Shown here piece after piece: positions 18,335 through 27,944 of a DNA stretch of 64,000 nucleotides. The stretch is from assembly GCA_017398555.1 (NCBI GenBank), contig JAFQFV010000026.1:1-64000 (forward strand), given 5' to 3'. How positions within the stretch are numbered: position 1 is the stretch's first letter; each line of letters opens with the position of its first letter. Source of the stretch: Alistipes sp. Lineage in GTDB: Bacteria; Bacteroidota; Bacteroidia; Bacteroidales; Rikenellaceae. A program made the translations under genes and the position numbers. The notes under the pieces were generated by a model. That model searched no databases and was not told the DNA's origin. It was given only the letters and a program-made list of their open reading frames with translations.

Positions 18335-19858
18335 ATGAAAACCTCAAGAATTTTGGTTGGTATCTTCGCTTTGGCAGCAGTTGTTGCTTGCTCACAGGTA
18401 AACGAGGATGATCAGGTAAAACTACCTGTTGATGGTGCAAACAAGTCCTATTTGGCACTCAATCTCAAGTCTGCAAATGACGGCTCTCGTCTTGCTGATG
18501 CAACTTACGAGGATGGTACTGCAGATGAGCAGGCTGTAACCTCTGCAACATTCTACTTCTTTGATGCTGCAGGAAATGCGTTCCCTGTAAATGCAAATGG
18601 TAACTATTACAATGTTGCTATTGCAGACAATGGTGGCACAGAGGCTCCAAATATCGAGTCTATGTCAGACCCTGTTTTGGTGATTGAGAAGTATAAGGGT
18701 GAGTTCCCTGCTCAGATTGTTGCAGTTGTGAACTATACAGGCAACACAAGCCTCTCACTTACTCAGCTTAAGGATCAGATGCAGGCTGCAGGTCACACAG
18801 ACGGTAAGAACTTCATTATGACCAACTCCGCTTATGTAGATGGTGCAGGTGAGGCAATTTATGCTACCGCTCTTACTATCGACCACTTCCAGACAACAGC
18901 AGATAAGGCTCTTGCAAGCCCTGTAACTATCTATGTTGAGCGTATGACAGCTAAGTTGAGCCTCACTTCCGGAAGTGCTGCTTTCAACACAGGTGTTAAG
19001 CTGAACGATAAGGAGGTATATGCAAAGGTTAATGGTTGGGATGTTATCGGCACTCAGACAGAGTCTTTCTACATCAAGACTATCGACCCAACTTGGACTG
19101 ATGCAAATCTGGGCTTTGTTTGGAATGATGCTCCATTCTTCCGCTCTTATTGGTCTGCAAAGAGTGTAGCAAATGCTGTAGAGAATGAATTTGCTTATGC
19201 ACAGCTGACAAACACAGAGGCAACTGTTGAGTATCTTGGTGAGCTTATCGGTGCTCGTGCAACATGTGTTGTTGCTGCAACCCTTCAGGATGCTGATGGT
19301 AACCCTCTTGAGATTGCTCAGTGGTACGGTACAAACTATGTTGGTGAGGAGGCCCTGTTGGCTGCTGTAGCTCCAACTCTTAAGAATAAGTTTATGCAGT
19401 TTAACGGCGTAGATACCTATACATCTATCGATGATTCACAGCTTCAGTTGGTTGCTGGCCTTGCAACAGCAGAGAGCTATGAGGTATCTTTCCAGCTCGC
19501 AGAAGGTGTTGAGACAGACAACTGGTACTCTTTCGACGGTAATAACTACACTCCTGTTGCTGATGTAAATGGTGAGCTTGCAAAGGTTGAGCCTGCAAAG
19601 GTTTGGAAGGATGGTCAGGCATACTACTACACAGATGTTAAGCACCTCGGTTCTGAGGGCACAGTAGGTGAGTATGGTATCGTTCGTAACCACAGCTACA
19701 AGGTAAATGTAAGCGCTGTTAAGGGTTGGGGTACTCCGGTTTATGACCCTAACTATAATGTAGATCCTATTAAGCCTACAGACAAGGAGACTTATATTGC
19801 AGCAGAGATCAACGTTCTCTCTTGGAGAGTTGTATCTAACGACGCAGTTCTCGAGTAA
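18335..19858 (+). CDS. Mfa1-type major fimbrial subunit (lipoprotein precursor)
   Basis: A 507-residue fimbrillin precursor. The lipobox AAVVAC puts the lipidated Cys at residue 19. Arg52 (GSRLAD) sits where Porphyromonas fimbrillins are cut by an Arg-protease to free the donor-strand groove. The segment VERMTAKLSL (about 210) is typical of the family, and the C-terminal strand SWRVVSNDAVLE is shared with the next gene. It is fourfold rich in Ala/Thr/Asp codons of one type, suggesting high expression. A stem-loop without a T run follows it. Mfa1 type is preferred over FimA from the neighbours; confidence in fimbrillin is high, in subtype moderate. Confidence 0.88.
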   Translation: MKTSRILVGIFALAAVVACSQVNEDDQVKLPVDGANKSYLALNLKSANDGSRLADATYEDGTADEQAVTSATFYFFDAAGNAFPVNANGNYYNVAIADNGGTEAPNIESMSDPVLVIEKYKGEFPAQIVAVVNYTGNTSLSLTQLKDQMQAAGHTDGKNFIMTNSAYVDGAGEAIYATALTIDHFQTTADKALASPVTIYVERMTAKLSLTSGSAAFNTGVKLNDKEVYAKVNGWDVIGTQTESFYIKTIDPTWTDANLGFVWNDAPFFRSYWSAKSVANAVENEFAYAQLTNTEATVEYLGELIGARATCVVAATLQDADGNPLEIAQWYGTNYVGEEALLAAVAPTLKNKFMQFNGVDTYTSIDDSQLQLVAGLATAESYEVSFQLAEGVETDNWYSFDGNNYTPVADVNGELAKVEPAKVWKDGQAYYYTDVKHLGSEGTVGEYGIVRNHSYKVNVSAVKGWGTPVYDPNYNVDPIKPTDKETYIAAEINVLSWRVVSNDAVLE

Positions 19859-19888
19859 CCTCGAGCAAAAATAGAGACGAAAAGACCC

Positions 19889-19920
19889 AAGCAGTGGGGG
19901 TGGGATATCTCCCACTGCTT
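19889..19920 (+). other. Stem-loop after the major fimbrillin gene
   Basis: AAGCAGTGGG and CCCACTGCTT form a perfect 10-bp stem with a 12-base loop, 30 bp after the fimbrillin stop. No T run follows, so it is more likely a partial terminator or an mRNA 3' barrier that lets the major subunit outnumber the downstream proteins. It lies in the longest gap (124 bp) of the operon. Confidence 0.65.
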
Positions 19921-19982
19921 CCTAAAGAAGATTTGACGAAAAAGAGAAAAAGATAAAATTGCTAACTTAAAACGTAAAGGTT

Positions 19983-21017
19983 ATGAACATAACTACTCAA
20001 ATTTCAAAACTCAAGATGTTTGCAGTTGTTTTTGCAATTGCAACTGCGTTCACCTCTTGTGATAGCGTGATCTATGACGGTGAGGGTGACTGCTCTGTTA
20101 AGTACAGGATAGAGTTTGAGTATGAAAGAAATATGGAGTTTGCAGATGCTTTCGCTTCAAAGGTATCTTCTGTGGCGCTCTACGTCTTTGATGAGTCGGG
20201 AGTGTTGGTAGAGCAGAAGTCGGAGAGTGGCGAGGTGCTTGCGGCCGATGATTATGCGATGATGCTGGAACTTGAGCCGGCAGAGTATGATCTGCTTGCT
20301 TGGTGCGGTGTTGATGGTAAGAGCTTTACCGTTCCAACAGCAACCGTTGGTCAGACAACTCTCGACCAGATGTTGTGTACAATGTCACGCAAGAGCGATG
20401 CTGCAGGTAGTTATGTGGATGAGGATTTAAGTGCGCTTTTCCATGGTCTGAAGCGTATAAACTATACAGATGAGCCGGGTGTTCATACCGAGGTGCTGTC
20501 GCTGACAAAGAATACCAACAACTTCCGCATTATCCTCCAGCAGACTTGGTCAGACAGCTCTGCCGTAGAGAGTGTAGATGTTAGCAAGTTTGACTTTGCC
20601 ATTATCGACGACAATGGTAAGATGAACTACGACAACAGCGTGATGGAGGATGAGCAGATTATCTATCGTCCGTGGGAAATCACAACAGGAGATGTTGATG
20701 TGGATACAGACATCTCGACACGCGCAAATATGGTTACCGTATCGGTTGCAGAGCTCACTACAGCGCGTCTTATGACCGACCACCGTCCGATTTTGGTTGT
20801 GACCAAAAAGGAGACAGGCGAGAAGGTTCTCTCTGTGCCGATTGTAGATTATGCGCTGCTGGTTAAGGGTAACTACAACCGCGATATGGATGATCAGGAG
20901 TATCTTGATCGCCAGGATGAGTACAATATGACCTTCTTTGTTCACGACGGCAAGTGGGTATCAAGTCAGATAATTATCAACTCTTGGAGAGTTGTCCTTA
21001 ATAACGAGATTCTCTAA
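19983..21017 (+). CDS. FimB/Mfa2 family fimbrial anchor lipoprotein
   Basis: A 344-residue lipoprotein (lipobox TAFTSC, Cys 26). After it, the motif SVIYDGEGDC and a transthyretin-like fold (VALYVFDESGVLVEQ, YDLLAWCGV) match the Mfa2/FimB family, which caps the fibre base and ties it to the outer membrane, limiting length. The C terminus SWRVVLNNEIL nearly repeats that of the major subunit. Located directly after the fimbrillin, as mfa2 is after mfa1. Confidence 0.87.
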   Translation: MNITTQISKLKMFAVVFAIATAFTSCDSVIYDGEGDCSVKYRIEFEYERNMEFADAFASKVSSVALYVFDESGVLVEQKSESGEVLAADDYAMMLELEPAEYDLLAWCGVDGKSFTVPTATVGQTTLDQMLCTMSRKSDAAGSYVDEDLSALFHGLKRINYTDEPGVHTEVLSLTKNTNNFRIILQQTWSDSSAVESVDVSKFDFAIIDDNGKMNYDNSVMEDEQIIYRPWEITTGDVDVDTDISTRANMVTVSVAELTTARLMTDHRPILVVTKKETGEKVLSVPIVDYALLVKGNYNRDMDDQEYLDRQDEYNMTFFVHDGKWVSSQIIINSWRVVLNNEIL

Positions 21018-21040
21018 TACATCTAAACCACATTAGAGTT

Positions 21041-22561
21041 ATGAGAGATATGTTGAAATATATAGCGGTGACGATAGTGGGGCTCGCCCTCACCTCGTGC
21101 AACAGCATCTATGACAATGGTGCTTGCCCGGCTCTGAATGAGCCGCGAGAGGTGAACTTTGTGCTCGCTATCGACAACCCGGCACCGACACGTGCGGCGT
21201 GGGGTGACACCGAGCCGACAGACCAGATTGGGTCGGGCTTTGAGAATAGAATTAAGCCGGAGAGCCTCCGCGTAGCGGTCTATACAACAGCAAATGAGCA
21301 CCTTGGCGATATTGCCGAGTTGATGTATTGGCCGATAGCAGAGGATAACTCTCGTTATCAGTTCCACGGAACTGTTCCACAGGCACTTATGGACCATATG
21401 GCAACATTGGCTGCGGGCGAGAAGCCTAAGTACAAGTTTATGGTCTATGCAAATAGTGCTGCGGGCGAAAATGCTGCAATAGAGTATAATTTTGAGGATC
21501 TGAACCTTAACGATGGCGCAATGCCAATGTGGGGCGTGAAGGTTGTAGAGCTTACGGAGCTTATCAATAACAGAGTACAGCAGTTGGGTGTCATCTCTCT
21601 TCTGCGTGCAGCGGCAAAGGTTGAGGTTATTCTTGACGATGCGCTGACAAATTGCACAATAGAGGGTGTTACTATCAATAACTACAACCGCAAGGGTTAT
21701 CTTTTGCCAACAGGTTGGGATGTGACTACTGATACACAGCTGTTGGATCGTGATGGTGTATATCGCGGTTACCGCTCACTCAATAGTCAGCCGGAGAGCT
21801 TTGTAGAGGTTGAGGATGGTCGTAAGTATATCATCTATCTGCCGGAGTATGACAACTCACTGTTGGCAGATTATGAGGCGAAGCTATCGGTTGATGTTAT
21901 TTACAACTCAAAGAGCCTCTCTTTCCCTGATGCCCTTAGTTTTAAGAAGTATGTGGATGGCCGACCAACGGGAGATGCGTCGAACTTGGTGCGCAACACC
22001 ATCTACCGCTTCCGCATTACAAAGGTTGCTGCCGGTGATCTTTCAATCATCTATGAGGTTGCCGATTGGGAGTTGGGTGCCGATTGGAATTATGGAGAGT
22101 TTGCATATCCAACCTACCACAACCCTGTTCTGCCGTATGAGATGTATAGCACAGGAAATATCTCTGGCGATATTACCACCGAGCCGACAATGAGCTACAA
22201 CGCCACAGATGATGAGGCAGGTGCCTTCTCGGTATGGTTCTCCCTCTCTGCGCCTGTTGGGCAGTTGTGGGTGCCTACACTGCGTCAGTCGGAGTCTGAT
22301 TATGAGGTGCGAGTATATCAGAATGGCGTTCGCCTCACAGACAAAGAGCAGTGGGTGGCAAGCCCTGAGTGGTATAACATTAAGATTGTTCCACTCAAGC
22401 CGGAGCGAGTAGGTAATGTTGTAGATTTCGGTATCTCATACACCTCGGCGTGGATGGACCCAAGCTCTTCGATGTTCCTCTTTATCAATGGACACATTGG
22501 CGATATTGCTTGGCCAAATAGCGGCGATGACCCTAAGATTATAAGAATTAAGCAGATATAA
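21041..22561 (+). CDS. Second Mfa2/FimB-like fimbrial lipoprotein (accessory subunit)
   Basis: A 506-residue lipoprotein (lipobox ALTSC). Its start after the Cys, NSIYDNGACP, resembles SVIYDGEGDC of the preceding anchor, and the same order of beta strands follows (ESLRVAVYTTANEHLGD). A longer C-terminal domain (about 370-506) has no match that I recognise. Probably an accessory or tip-proximal subunit. It lies 23 bp after the anchor gene and 13 bp before the next. Confidence 0.75.
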   Translation: MRDMLKYIAVTIVGLALTSCNSIYDNGACPALNEPREVNFVLAIDNPAPTRAAWGDTEPTDQIGSGFENRIKPESLRVAVYTTANEHLGDIAELMYWPIAEDNSRYQFHGTVPQALMDHMATLAAGEKPKYKFMVYANSAAGENAAIEYNFEDLNLNDGAMPMWGVKVVELTELINNRVQQLGVISLLRAAAKVEVILDDALTNCTIEGVTINNYNRKGYLLPTGWDVTTDTQLLDRDGVYRGYRSLNSQPESFVEVEDGRKYIIYLPEYDNSLLADYEAKLSVDVIYNSKSLSFPDALSFKKYVDGRPTGDASNLVRNTIYRFRITKVAAGDLSIIYEVADWELGADWNYGEFAYPTYHNPVLPYEMYSTGNISGDITTEPTMSYNATDDEAGAFSVWFSLSAPVGQLWVPTLRQSESDYEVRVYQNGVRLTDKEQWVASPEWYNIKIVPLKPERVGNVVDFGISYTSAWMDPSSSMFLFINGHIGDIAWPNSGDDPKIIRIKQI

Positions 22562-22574
22562 ACAACTATCTACT

Positions 22575-24860
22575 ATGAAGAAGTTACGATACATAATATA
22601 CACAATAACACTACTGCTGGGCATAGGCTGTTCGTCCGACTTTGGACAGCCTGTTGAGCAGCTCGGTGCAGGGCGTATTGCGTTGCAGATAGATAGCAAG
22701 GCGTTGGTTGCCTCAAGAGCGATTGCTTCAAATGACGTCGAGGCTGCAATGTCCCATATTGATGTGTTGTTTTACGATGAGTCGGGCACACTTTTTCACC
22801 ATGAGCGCGTAGCTGCAACTACCGCTTATCAGGGCTCTATATATCTTGCTAAAAGTCGTGAGAATTTTGGGGTGGGTGTGGCATACAATGTCTATTTTGT
22901 AGCAAACAGTACCCTTGATGCCGAGGTTTTTGCTCAGTGTCAGAGAGAGGATGACCTCTTTAAGCTTCCGGAGGAGAATGAACTGATTCATATGACCGGT
23001 CAGCAGGATGTATCAGCGGCTCCACAATACTTTTTGATGGATGGACAGGCTTATCTTGCCTCTCTTGGAGAAGAGCCGGAGGTGAAGAGTGCGATTGTTA
23101 TCAATAGTGGCAATGTTACGGAGGATATATCTATCAAGTGCATACTCCGCAGAGCTGCGGCAAAGGTTGTTGTGACGCTGAATAAGGGTGGTAATGTGAC
23201 ATTCTCAAACACCCCTCAGGCGGGTTATTACTTCCGCAATATGCCGTACAATACCCTTGTAATGGATAGATATACACACGATGCACAGCTCATCACTCCA
23301 CAAAAGAGTGTCAGCTCGCAGTTCTGCTATTGGGAGCCTGATAACAGCAAGGTTACCGTAGTAGGTTATATGTATAGCCACAACCATAAGGGTCAGAGCT
23401 TCTTTGAGCACGGAACATCGTTGATTATCAATATTCCGCTCACCTATACATCTATTGACCCAAATACAGGCGTAGAGAGTGTTCACAACTTTGAGAACAG
23501 CTACTACCAGCTACAGTTGAGCAAAGATGAGGTCTTTGAGCGTAACCATGTATATTATGTATCGGCTACAATCAATGCGCCGGGAGCAGAGGAGATTTCA
23601 ACACCCGCTATTATCGAACAGACCGAGTACTCTGTAAGAGAGTGGGTTTCGGAGAGTATTGATGTTGGTGGCGAGGCAGGCCCGAGATATCTGAAGGTTA
23701 ATCGTGAGCAGTTTGAGATGCGCAATATCGCTGTAGATAGCAGCTCTTTGGTCTTTGCATCATCAAGTCCGGTTACAATCTCGATTACCAATGTATATTA
23801 TATCGATAAGTTCGGTCAGGAGCAGAATATTACATCATCGGCAGATGATTATAATATCAGTGCAACACCGCTTGAGGAGTTTGCGGGAAATATCGAGGTG
23901 AGAAGTAATGTTCCGACCAACAACACTATCCGCTATATAGAGATGCGCATCTTCCAGGATGACAATAACAACGGTGTGCACGACACAGGTGAGCTCTATG
24001 AGGATGTTTTGGTGCTGCAGTACCCTGTAATTTACATTACAAATATTGTAGGTTGGTACTCTTATCGTGATGACTTCAAGAGCTCTGACAGCAAACCTAC
24101 AACATTTAAGTATAGAGGTGATAATATCACTCGTGTAGGTTTGGATGTTGATAATACAGGTTCAAATTGGAATCCGAATTATGTCTGGACCGGCGACTAT
24201 GTCTATAACAACTCAAGTGCATACTTCTGGCGCTCGAAGGTGGCAGATGACCCTGTAACATCGGGCAGTAATGCCGGTAAGTCATACCTCTATTACTACT
24301 CTTGGGGCAACAACTCTTCGGCAACAGAGGCGTCAAAGACAGATTATGGTTATCAGAACTGCCGTATGTACCACGTGCGAGTAACGGCAACATCTGCCGA
24401 CTATGTGGTTGGTCGCCCGCGTATTACCGATAATGTTACCGATCCGGGTGAGGATAATGCCAAGTTGGTATCTCCATCATTTATGATTGCATCACGTTTA
24501 GGTTTTGTAACTACAGGTTCAAATATCGGAGCGGTGGTAAAGAACAATGAGGAGCGTCATACAGTCTTTGCAGACCACTGCCGAGAGTATGTTGAGGTTT
24601 GCAAGGATAGCAATGGCAATCCGATAGTCTATGATGATTGGCGACTGCCGACAGATGCAGAGTTGAATATCATTATGGATTTGCAGGGAACATCTTCACA
24701 GAACGCAGATGCTATCGACTACCTGCTCAATGCGGTCTTCTACGAGTCGGCAAGTGGTAGAACATTCAATACAAAGAATGATGACGATATTGAGCAGTCG
24801 GAAGTAGCTGGCTATAGCGGTACTTCATACTCTGTTCGTTGCGTAAGAGATGCTTACTAA
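22575..24860 (+). CDS. DUF4906-type fimbrial accessory lipoprotein
   Basis: A 761-residue lipoprotein (lipobox LLGIGC, Cys 19). The N-terminal third has the fimbrillin-like beta pattern (HIDVLFYDESGTLFHHE). The C-terminal part (about 600-761) reads like a lectin-like or FISUMP-type module, with YDDWRLPTDAELNIIMDLQ, paired Cys and the ending YSVRCVRDAY. This arrangement is seen in predicted tip or adhesin subunits of Bacteroidales fimbriae. Ligand unknown; the DUF4906 name is by resemblance, without a profile search. Confidence 0.7.
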   Translation: MKKLRYIIYTITLLLGIGCSSDFGQPVEQLGAGRIALQIDSKALVASRAIASNDVEAAMSHIDVLFYDESGTLFHHERVAATTAYQGSIYLAKSRENFGVGVAYNVYFVANSTLDAEVFAQCQREDDLFKLPEENELIHMTGQQDVSAAPQYFLMDGQAYLASLGEEPEVKSAIVINSGNVTEDISIKCILRRAAAKVVVTLNKGGNVTFSNTPQAGYYFRNMPYNTLVMDRYTHDAQLITPQKSVSSQFCYWEPDNSKVTVVGYMYSHNHKGQSFFEHGTSLIINIPLTYTSIDPNTGVESVHNFENSYYQLQLSKDEVFERNHVYYVSATINAPGAEEISTPAIIEQTEYSVREWVSESIDVGGEAGPRYLKVNREQFEMRNIAVDSSSLVFASSSPVTISITNVYYIDKFGQEQNITSSADDYNISATPLEEFAGNIEVRSNVPTNNTIRYIEMRIFQDDNNNGVHDTGELYEDVLVLQYPVIYITNIVGWYSYRDDFKSSDSKPTTFKYRGDNITRVGLDVDNTGSNWNPNYVWTGDYVYNNSSAYFWRSKVADDPVTSGSNAGKSYLYYYSWGNNSSATEASKTDYGYQNCRMYHVRVTATSADYVVGRPRITDNVTDPGEDNAKLVSPSFMIASRLGFVTTGSNIGAVVKNNEERHTVFADHCREYVEVCKDSNGNPIVYDDWRLPTDAELNIIMDLQGTSSQNADAIDYLLNAVFYESASGRTFNTKNDDDIEQSEVAGYSGTSYSVRCVRDAY

Positions 24861-24880
24861 TAGAAAAAACTACTAACAAT

Positions 24881-27868
24881 ATGAGAAGATTTATATATAT
24901 CGCCACAATATTTTTTGCAACCATAACCCTTGCTGCTTGTACTCAGGGTATAGATGTTGAGCAGCAGGTAGGTGTTGGTGGTGACGGTTTGGTTAAAATC
25001 TCATTCAAGACGACTATAGATGGTTTTGAGGCTGTGGATGTGCGCGCAGTGGATCCCGATGGTATCGATATTCAGAACTTGACACTCTTCTGCTTCAATG
25101 AGTATGGTCTGTTTATCTCTACCGTAAGGGCGACTATCACTCCGGATAGCTCAACAAGTGGTGTTTTTGAGGCGACTATTCCTGAGGAGACGGGTATAAT
25201 TCACTTTATTGCCAACCAGAACCCAAATCTCTACAACGAGAACGACTTTCGCGGTAAGAGTGAGGCGTCTGTTATCGCTGCAATGGAGGGTGCTTCGGGT
25301 GTGATGATCTATTGGGCTCGCTTTGAGAGGGATATGACCGCCGGTGCTCCGAGCATCAACGCTCAGATTGCAGCTCTGCCAAATGGTATAGAGTTGTTGC
25401 GCAACCAGGCGAAGATAACTATTGCAAATTGGAATAACGACTACCTCAACGTGATTGGTTTTGTGACAACAAACCGTCAGGCGTTCGGTACCGTTGCGCC
25501 ATTCCACCCGGAGGAGGGTTTTGTATGGCCTGGTAGTGAGCCGTTTGTTACTCTGCCGCAGAATACAAGTTTGATGTCGGATATTACCGATATCGACACC
25601 AAGGCTGAGGATTATCTGTTTGAGAGTGAGAATGATGATCAGGCGCCTATCTCGGTTATTATCAAGGGTAGTGTTCCGGGCTCAAGTGAGCAGCTATACT
25701 ATCGTATCGTGTTGATTGATGAGAATGGCGACCGAATAAAGATTCGTCGTAACTGCTCATATCAGATTAATATTGTCGGTGAGCTCACATACGGTAAGCC
25801 GACATTTGAGGAGGCTCTGGTTGCTCCAGCATCCAACAATGTATGGATATCTGTTGCCTCTTGGGTAAATGAGATTGAGGATGACAACTACACTCTCTCT
25901 GTTGAGAAGACATACGTGGTGCTCAACGATAGTGAGGCGGGAAAGTTGCTGACACTCAACTACAAGGTGACTGCAAAGTCTGGCTCAACCCTCTCAGATG
26001 CCGATATTTCGTGGGTGGGTGAGAACAATGTTGCTAACTACACCTTTGTAGATCAGACCTTTGACTCTGCGGGTAATGGCTCGGTTACTCTGCAGCTTCT
26101 GCCGATGACAGACCCTACACGACAGAGTGGTACTCTGCTTGTTAAGAAGGGTAAGTTGCAGCGCACGATAGATATTATTGTAATTAAGACCCAATATTTC
26201 ACTCCATCGTGGGTTGGTACACAGATTTTCGGTGGTGCTACAGGAGAGTTTGTGACCCTTAAGTTTAACATCCCTGAAACCTGTCCGGAGGAGCTCTATC
26301 CATTCAATGTGCTTATCTCGGTAAACAGTCTTGATGTGCGTTCATCATCGGGTATGAACCTGCCGGTAATCCGCAAGGGTGAGGAGGGTTACGGAAAAGA
26401 GGAGAACAGTATCGGTTATAAGTATGTCTATACCGTAACCAAGCCTGGTGTGCAGCGCCTATATTTCCAGACAATTTTGGAGCACGGTGCAAATGATAAT
26501 CAGGATATTATAATCGAGGCAGACTACTTCGAGACCCTTGTAAAGCAGTTTACCTTTACTGACCATCAGTATGCAATTACCATTGAGGGTCTGGAGGTGT
26601 ATAATGTCAATTCAGGTAGCAATCCTGATGACGATTTTCCGGATGATGAGGTTGTTCTCTATCGTCTTGTGCCACAGAAGCGCAATGCCCCTGTAACCTT
26701 TGATATGCAGATGATTGACAAGGCGACAGGTAGTGCAATTAATGCCGGTGCTGCCGATGAGTTTATGGTCTATTCAAAGACTTTGGACTTCTATACAGAG
26801 GGCCATGATGACCACGGCGCTATTTTCTACTCAATTAGCGAGGATTATTGGTCACACTCGACAAATGGTCGTGTATTTATGTTCATGCTCAAGGAGCCTA
26901 CAAAGGTGGAGCCAAATGTTGGTCAGTACACCATTCACCTTAAGACTAATAGTGCGGTGAGTGAGGATGTGGTGCGTGTTGCATCGAATAATACGCAGTC
27001 CAACTCGGCTATTCCTGGAGCAAGCAACACCTATAGTGGTAATACATACCGTTCGGTAATCTTCGAGCTTGCAAACTATCGTCCATTCCACTTTGCTGCG
27101 CAGATTAATGGTCAGGGTGAGTATGAGCGTTATCAGGTTGAGGAGAGTGTGAGCCACATCGAGTGGTCGTATGAGCCAAATCAGAACATCGATATCTCAT
27201 TTGAGGTGACCTCTTTCCGTGGCTCGGATAACAAGAGTGTAGATCCGTTTGGCGAGTCGTTCGAGATATATATCGACGCGCCGATGCTTGAGCTTGACCC
27301 GACACGCTTTGCCGAGTTTAACATCGATGCAAGCAAGGTTAGAAAGTTGGATGATGGCCGATTTGCATATACCGTGGCTGCTGACCGCGAGGCAGAGCGT
27401 GCGTTTGGTTACGGAACGGTTCTCAATGCAGACGAGATGGGCAATGTAGATCAGACAGGCGAGCGTAAGACCATTCCGTTTAAGACAAATACCGTAACAA
27501 GTGCGGGAACTATCACAATCTCTTCAGATAAGGAGAAGGTGGTATTCTATGATAAGCAGTTTAGGGTGACAAATAAGCTTATTTCGGGACGATTGACTTA
27601 TAACGACGGCACTACATCAAGAGCTATCCCTCAGTATGGCTTTGTGGCCTTTGCGCGAACTTCTGACGGTGTTCGTATTGGTAGTATCAATATCGGTGAG
27701 AATGGTAACTATACCCTCAACCTGCGTAAAGAGTATGCATTTAATTGGTACACCGACCAGATTGAGATGTACTACACCGATCCTACAGACTCAAAGGTTG
27801 TCTATCAGGCGACAATCACAAGTCTGAACGATCTGTTCCACAATCCAAATGTTGAGCTTTCTTTATAG
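24881..27868 (+). CDS. Large DUF4906-type fimbrial tip/adhesin lipoprotein
   Basis: A 995-residue lipoprotein, the last gene of the operon. The start at 24881 (MRRFIYIATIFF) gives a proper lipobox (LAAC, Cys 20); an in-frame start 14 codons earlier would overlap the previous gene. The fimbrillin-like N-terminal region (IQNLTLFCFNEYGLFI) is followed by several Ig-like all-beta stretches and no transmembrane segment. Length and last place suggest a tip adhesin; the ligand is unknown. A strong terminator follows. Confidence 0.72.
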   Translation: MRRFIYIATIFFATITLAACTQGIDVEQQVGVGGDGLVKISFKTTIDGFEAVDVRAVDPDGIDIQNLTLFCFNEYGLFISTVRATITPDSSTSGVFEATIPEETGIIHFIANQNPNLYNENDFRGKSEASVIAAMEGASGVMIYWARFERDMTAGAPSINAQIAALPNGIELLRNQAKITIANWNNDYLNVIGFVTTNRQAFGTVAPFHPEEGFVWPGSEPFVTLPQNTSLMSDITDIDTKAEDYLFESENDDQAPISVIIKGSVPGSSEQLYYRIVLIDENGDRIKIRRNCSYQINIVGELTYGKPTFEEALVAPASNNVWISVASWVNEIEDDNYTLSVEKTYVVLNDSEAGKLLTLNYKVTAKSGSTLSDADISWVGENNVANYTFVDQTFDSAGNGSVTLQLLPMTDPTRQSGTLLVKKGKLQRTIDIIVIKTQYFTPSWVGTQIFGGATGEFVTLKFNIPETCPEELYPFNVLISVNSLDVRSSSGMNLPVIRKGEEGYGKEENSIGYKYVYTVTKPGVQRLYFQTILEHGANDNQDIIIEADYFETLVKQFTFTDHQYAITIEGLEVYNVNSGSNPDDDFPDDEVVLYRLVPQKRNAPVTFDMQMIDKATGSAINAGAADEFMVYSKTLDFYTEGHDDHGAIFYSISEDYWSHSTNGRVFMFMLKEPTKVEPNVGQYTIHLKTNSAVSEDVVRVASNNTQSNSAIPGASNTYSGNTYRSVIFELANYRPFHFAAQINGQGEYERYQVEESVSHIEWSYEPNQNIDISFEVTSFRGSDNKSVDPFGESFEIYIDAPMLELDPTRFAEFNIDASKVRKLDDGRFAYTVAADREAERAFGYGTVLNADEMGNVDQTGERKTIPFKTNTVTSAGTITISSDKEKVVFYDKQFRVTNKLISGRLTYNDGTTSRAIPQYGFVAFARTSDGVRIGSINIGENGNYTLNLRKEYAFNWYTDQIEMYYTDPTDSKVVYQATITSLNDLFHNPNVELSL

Positions 27869-27892
27869 TTAGCAGTTTTATAAATAGTGAAC

Positions 27893-27935
27893 AGAGGGTA
27901 AGAATGACCAAGCATCTTACCCTCTGTTTTTATTT
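27893..27935. terminator. Terminator at the end of the fimbrial operon
   Basis: ACAGAGGGTAAGA pairs perfectly with TCTTACCCTCTGT, followed by T5 and a further T-rich run. The convergent PEGA gene ends 10 bp later and may also use it. Confidence 0.9.
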
Positions 27936-27944
27936 TGGTTAGAT

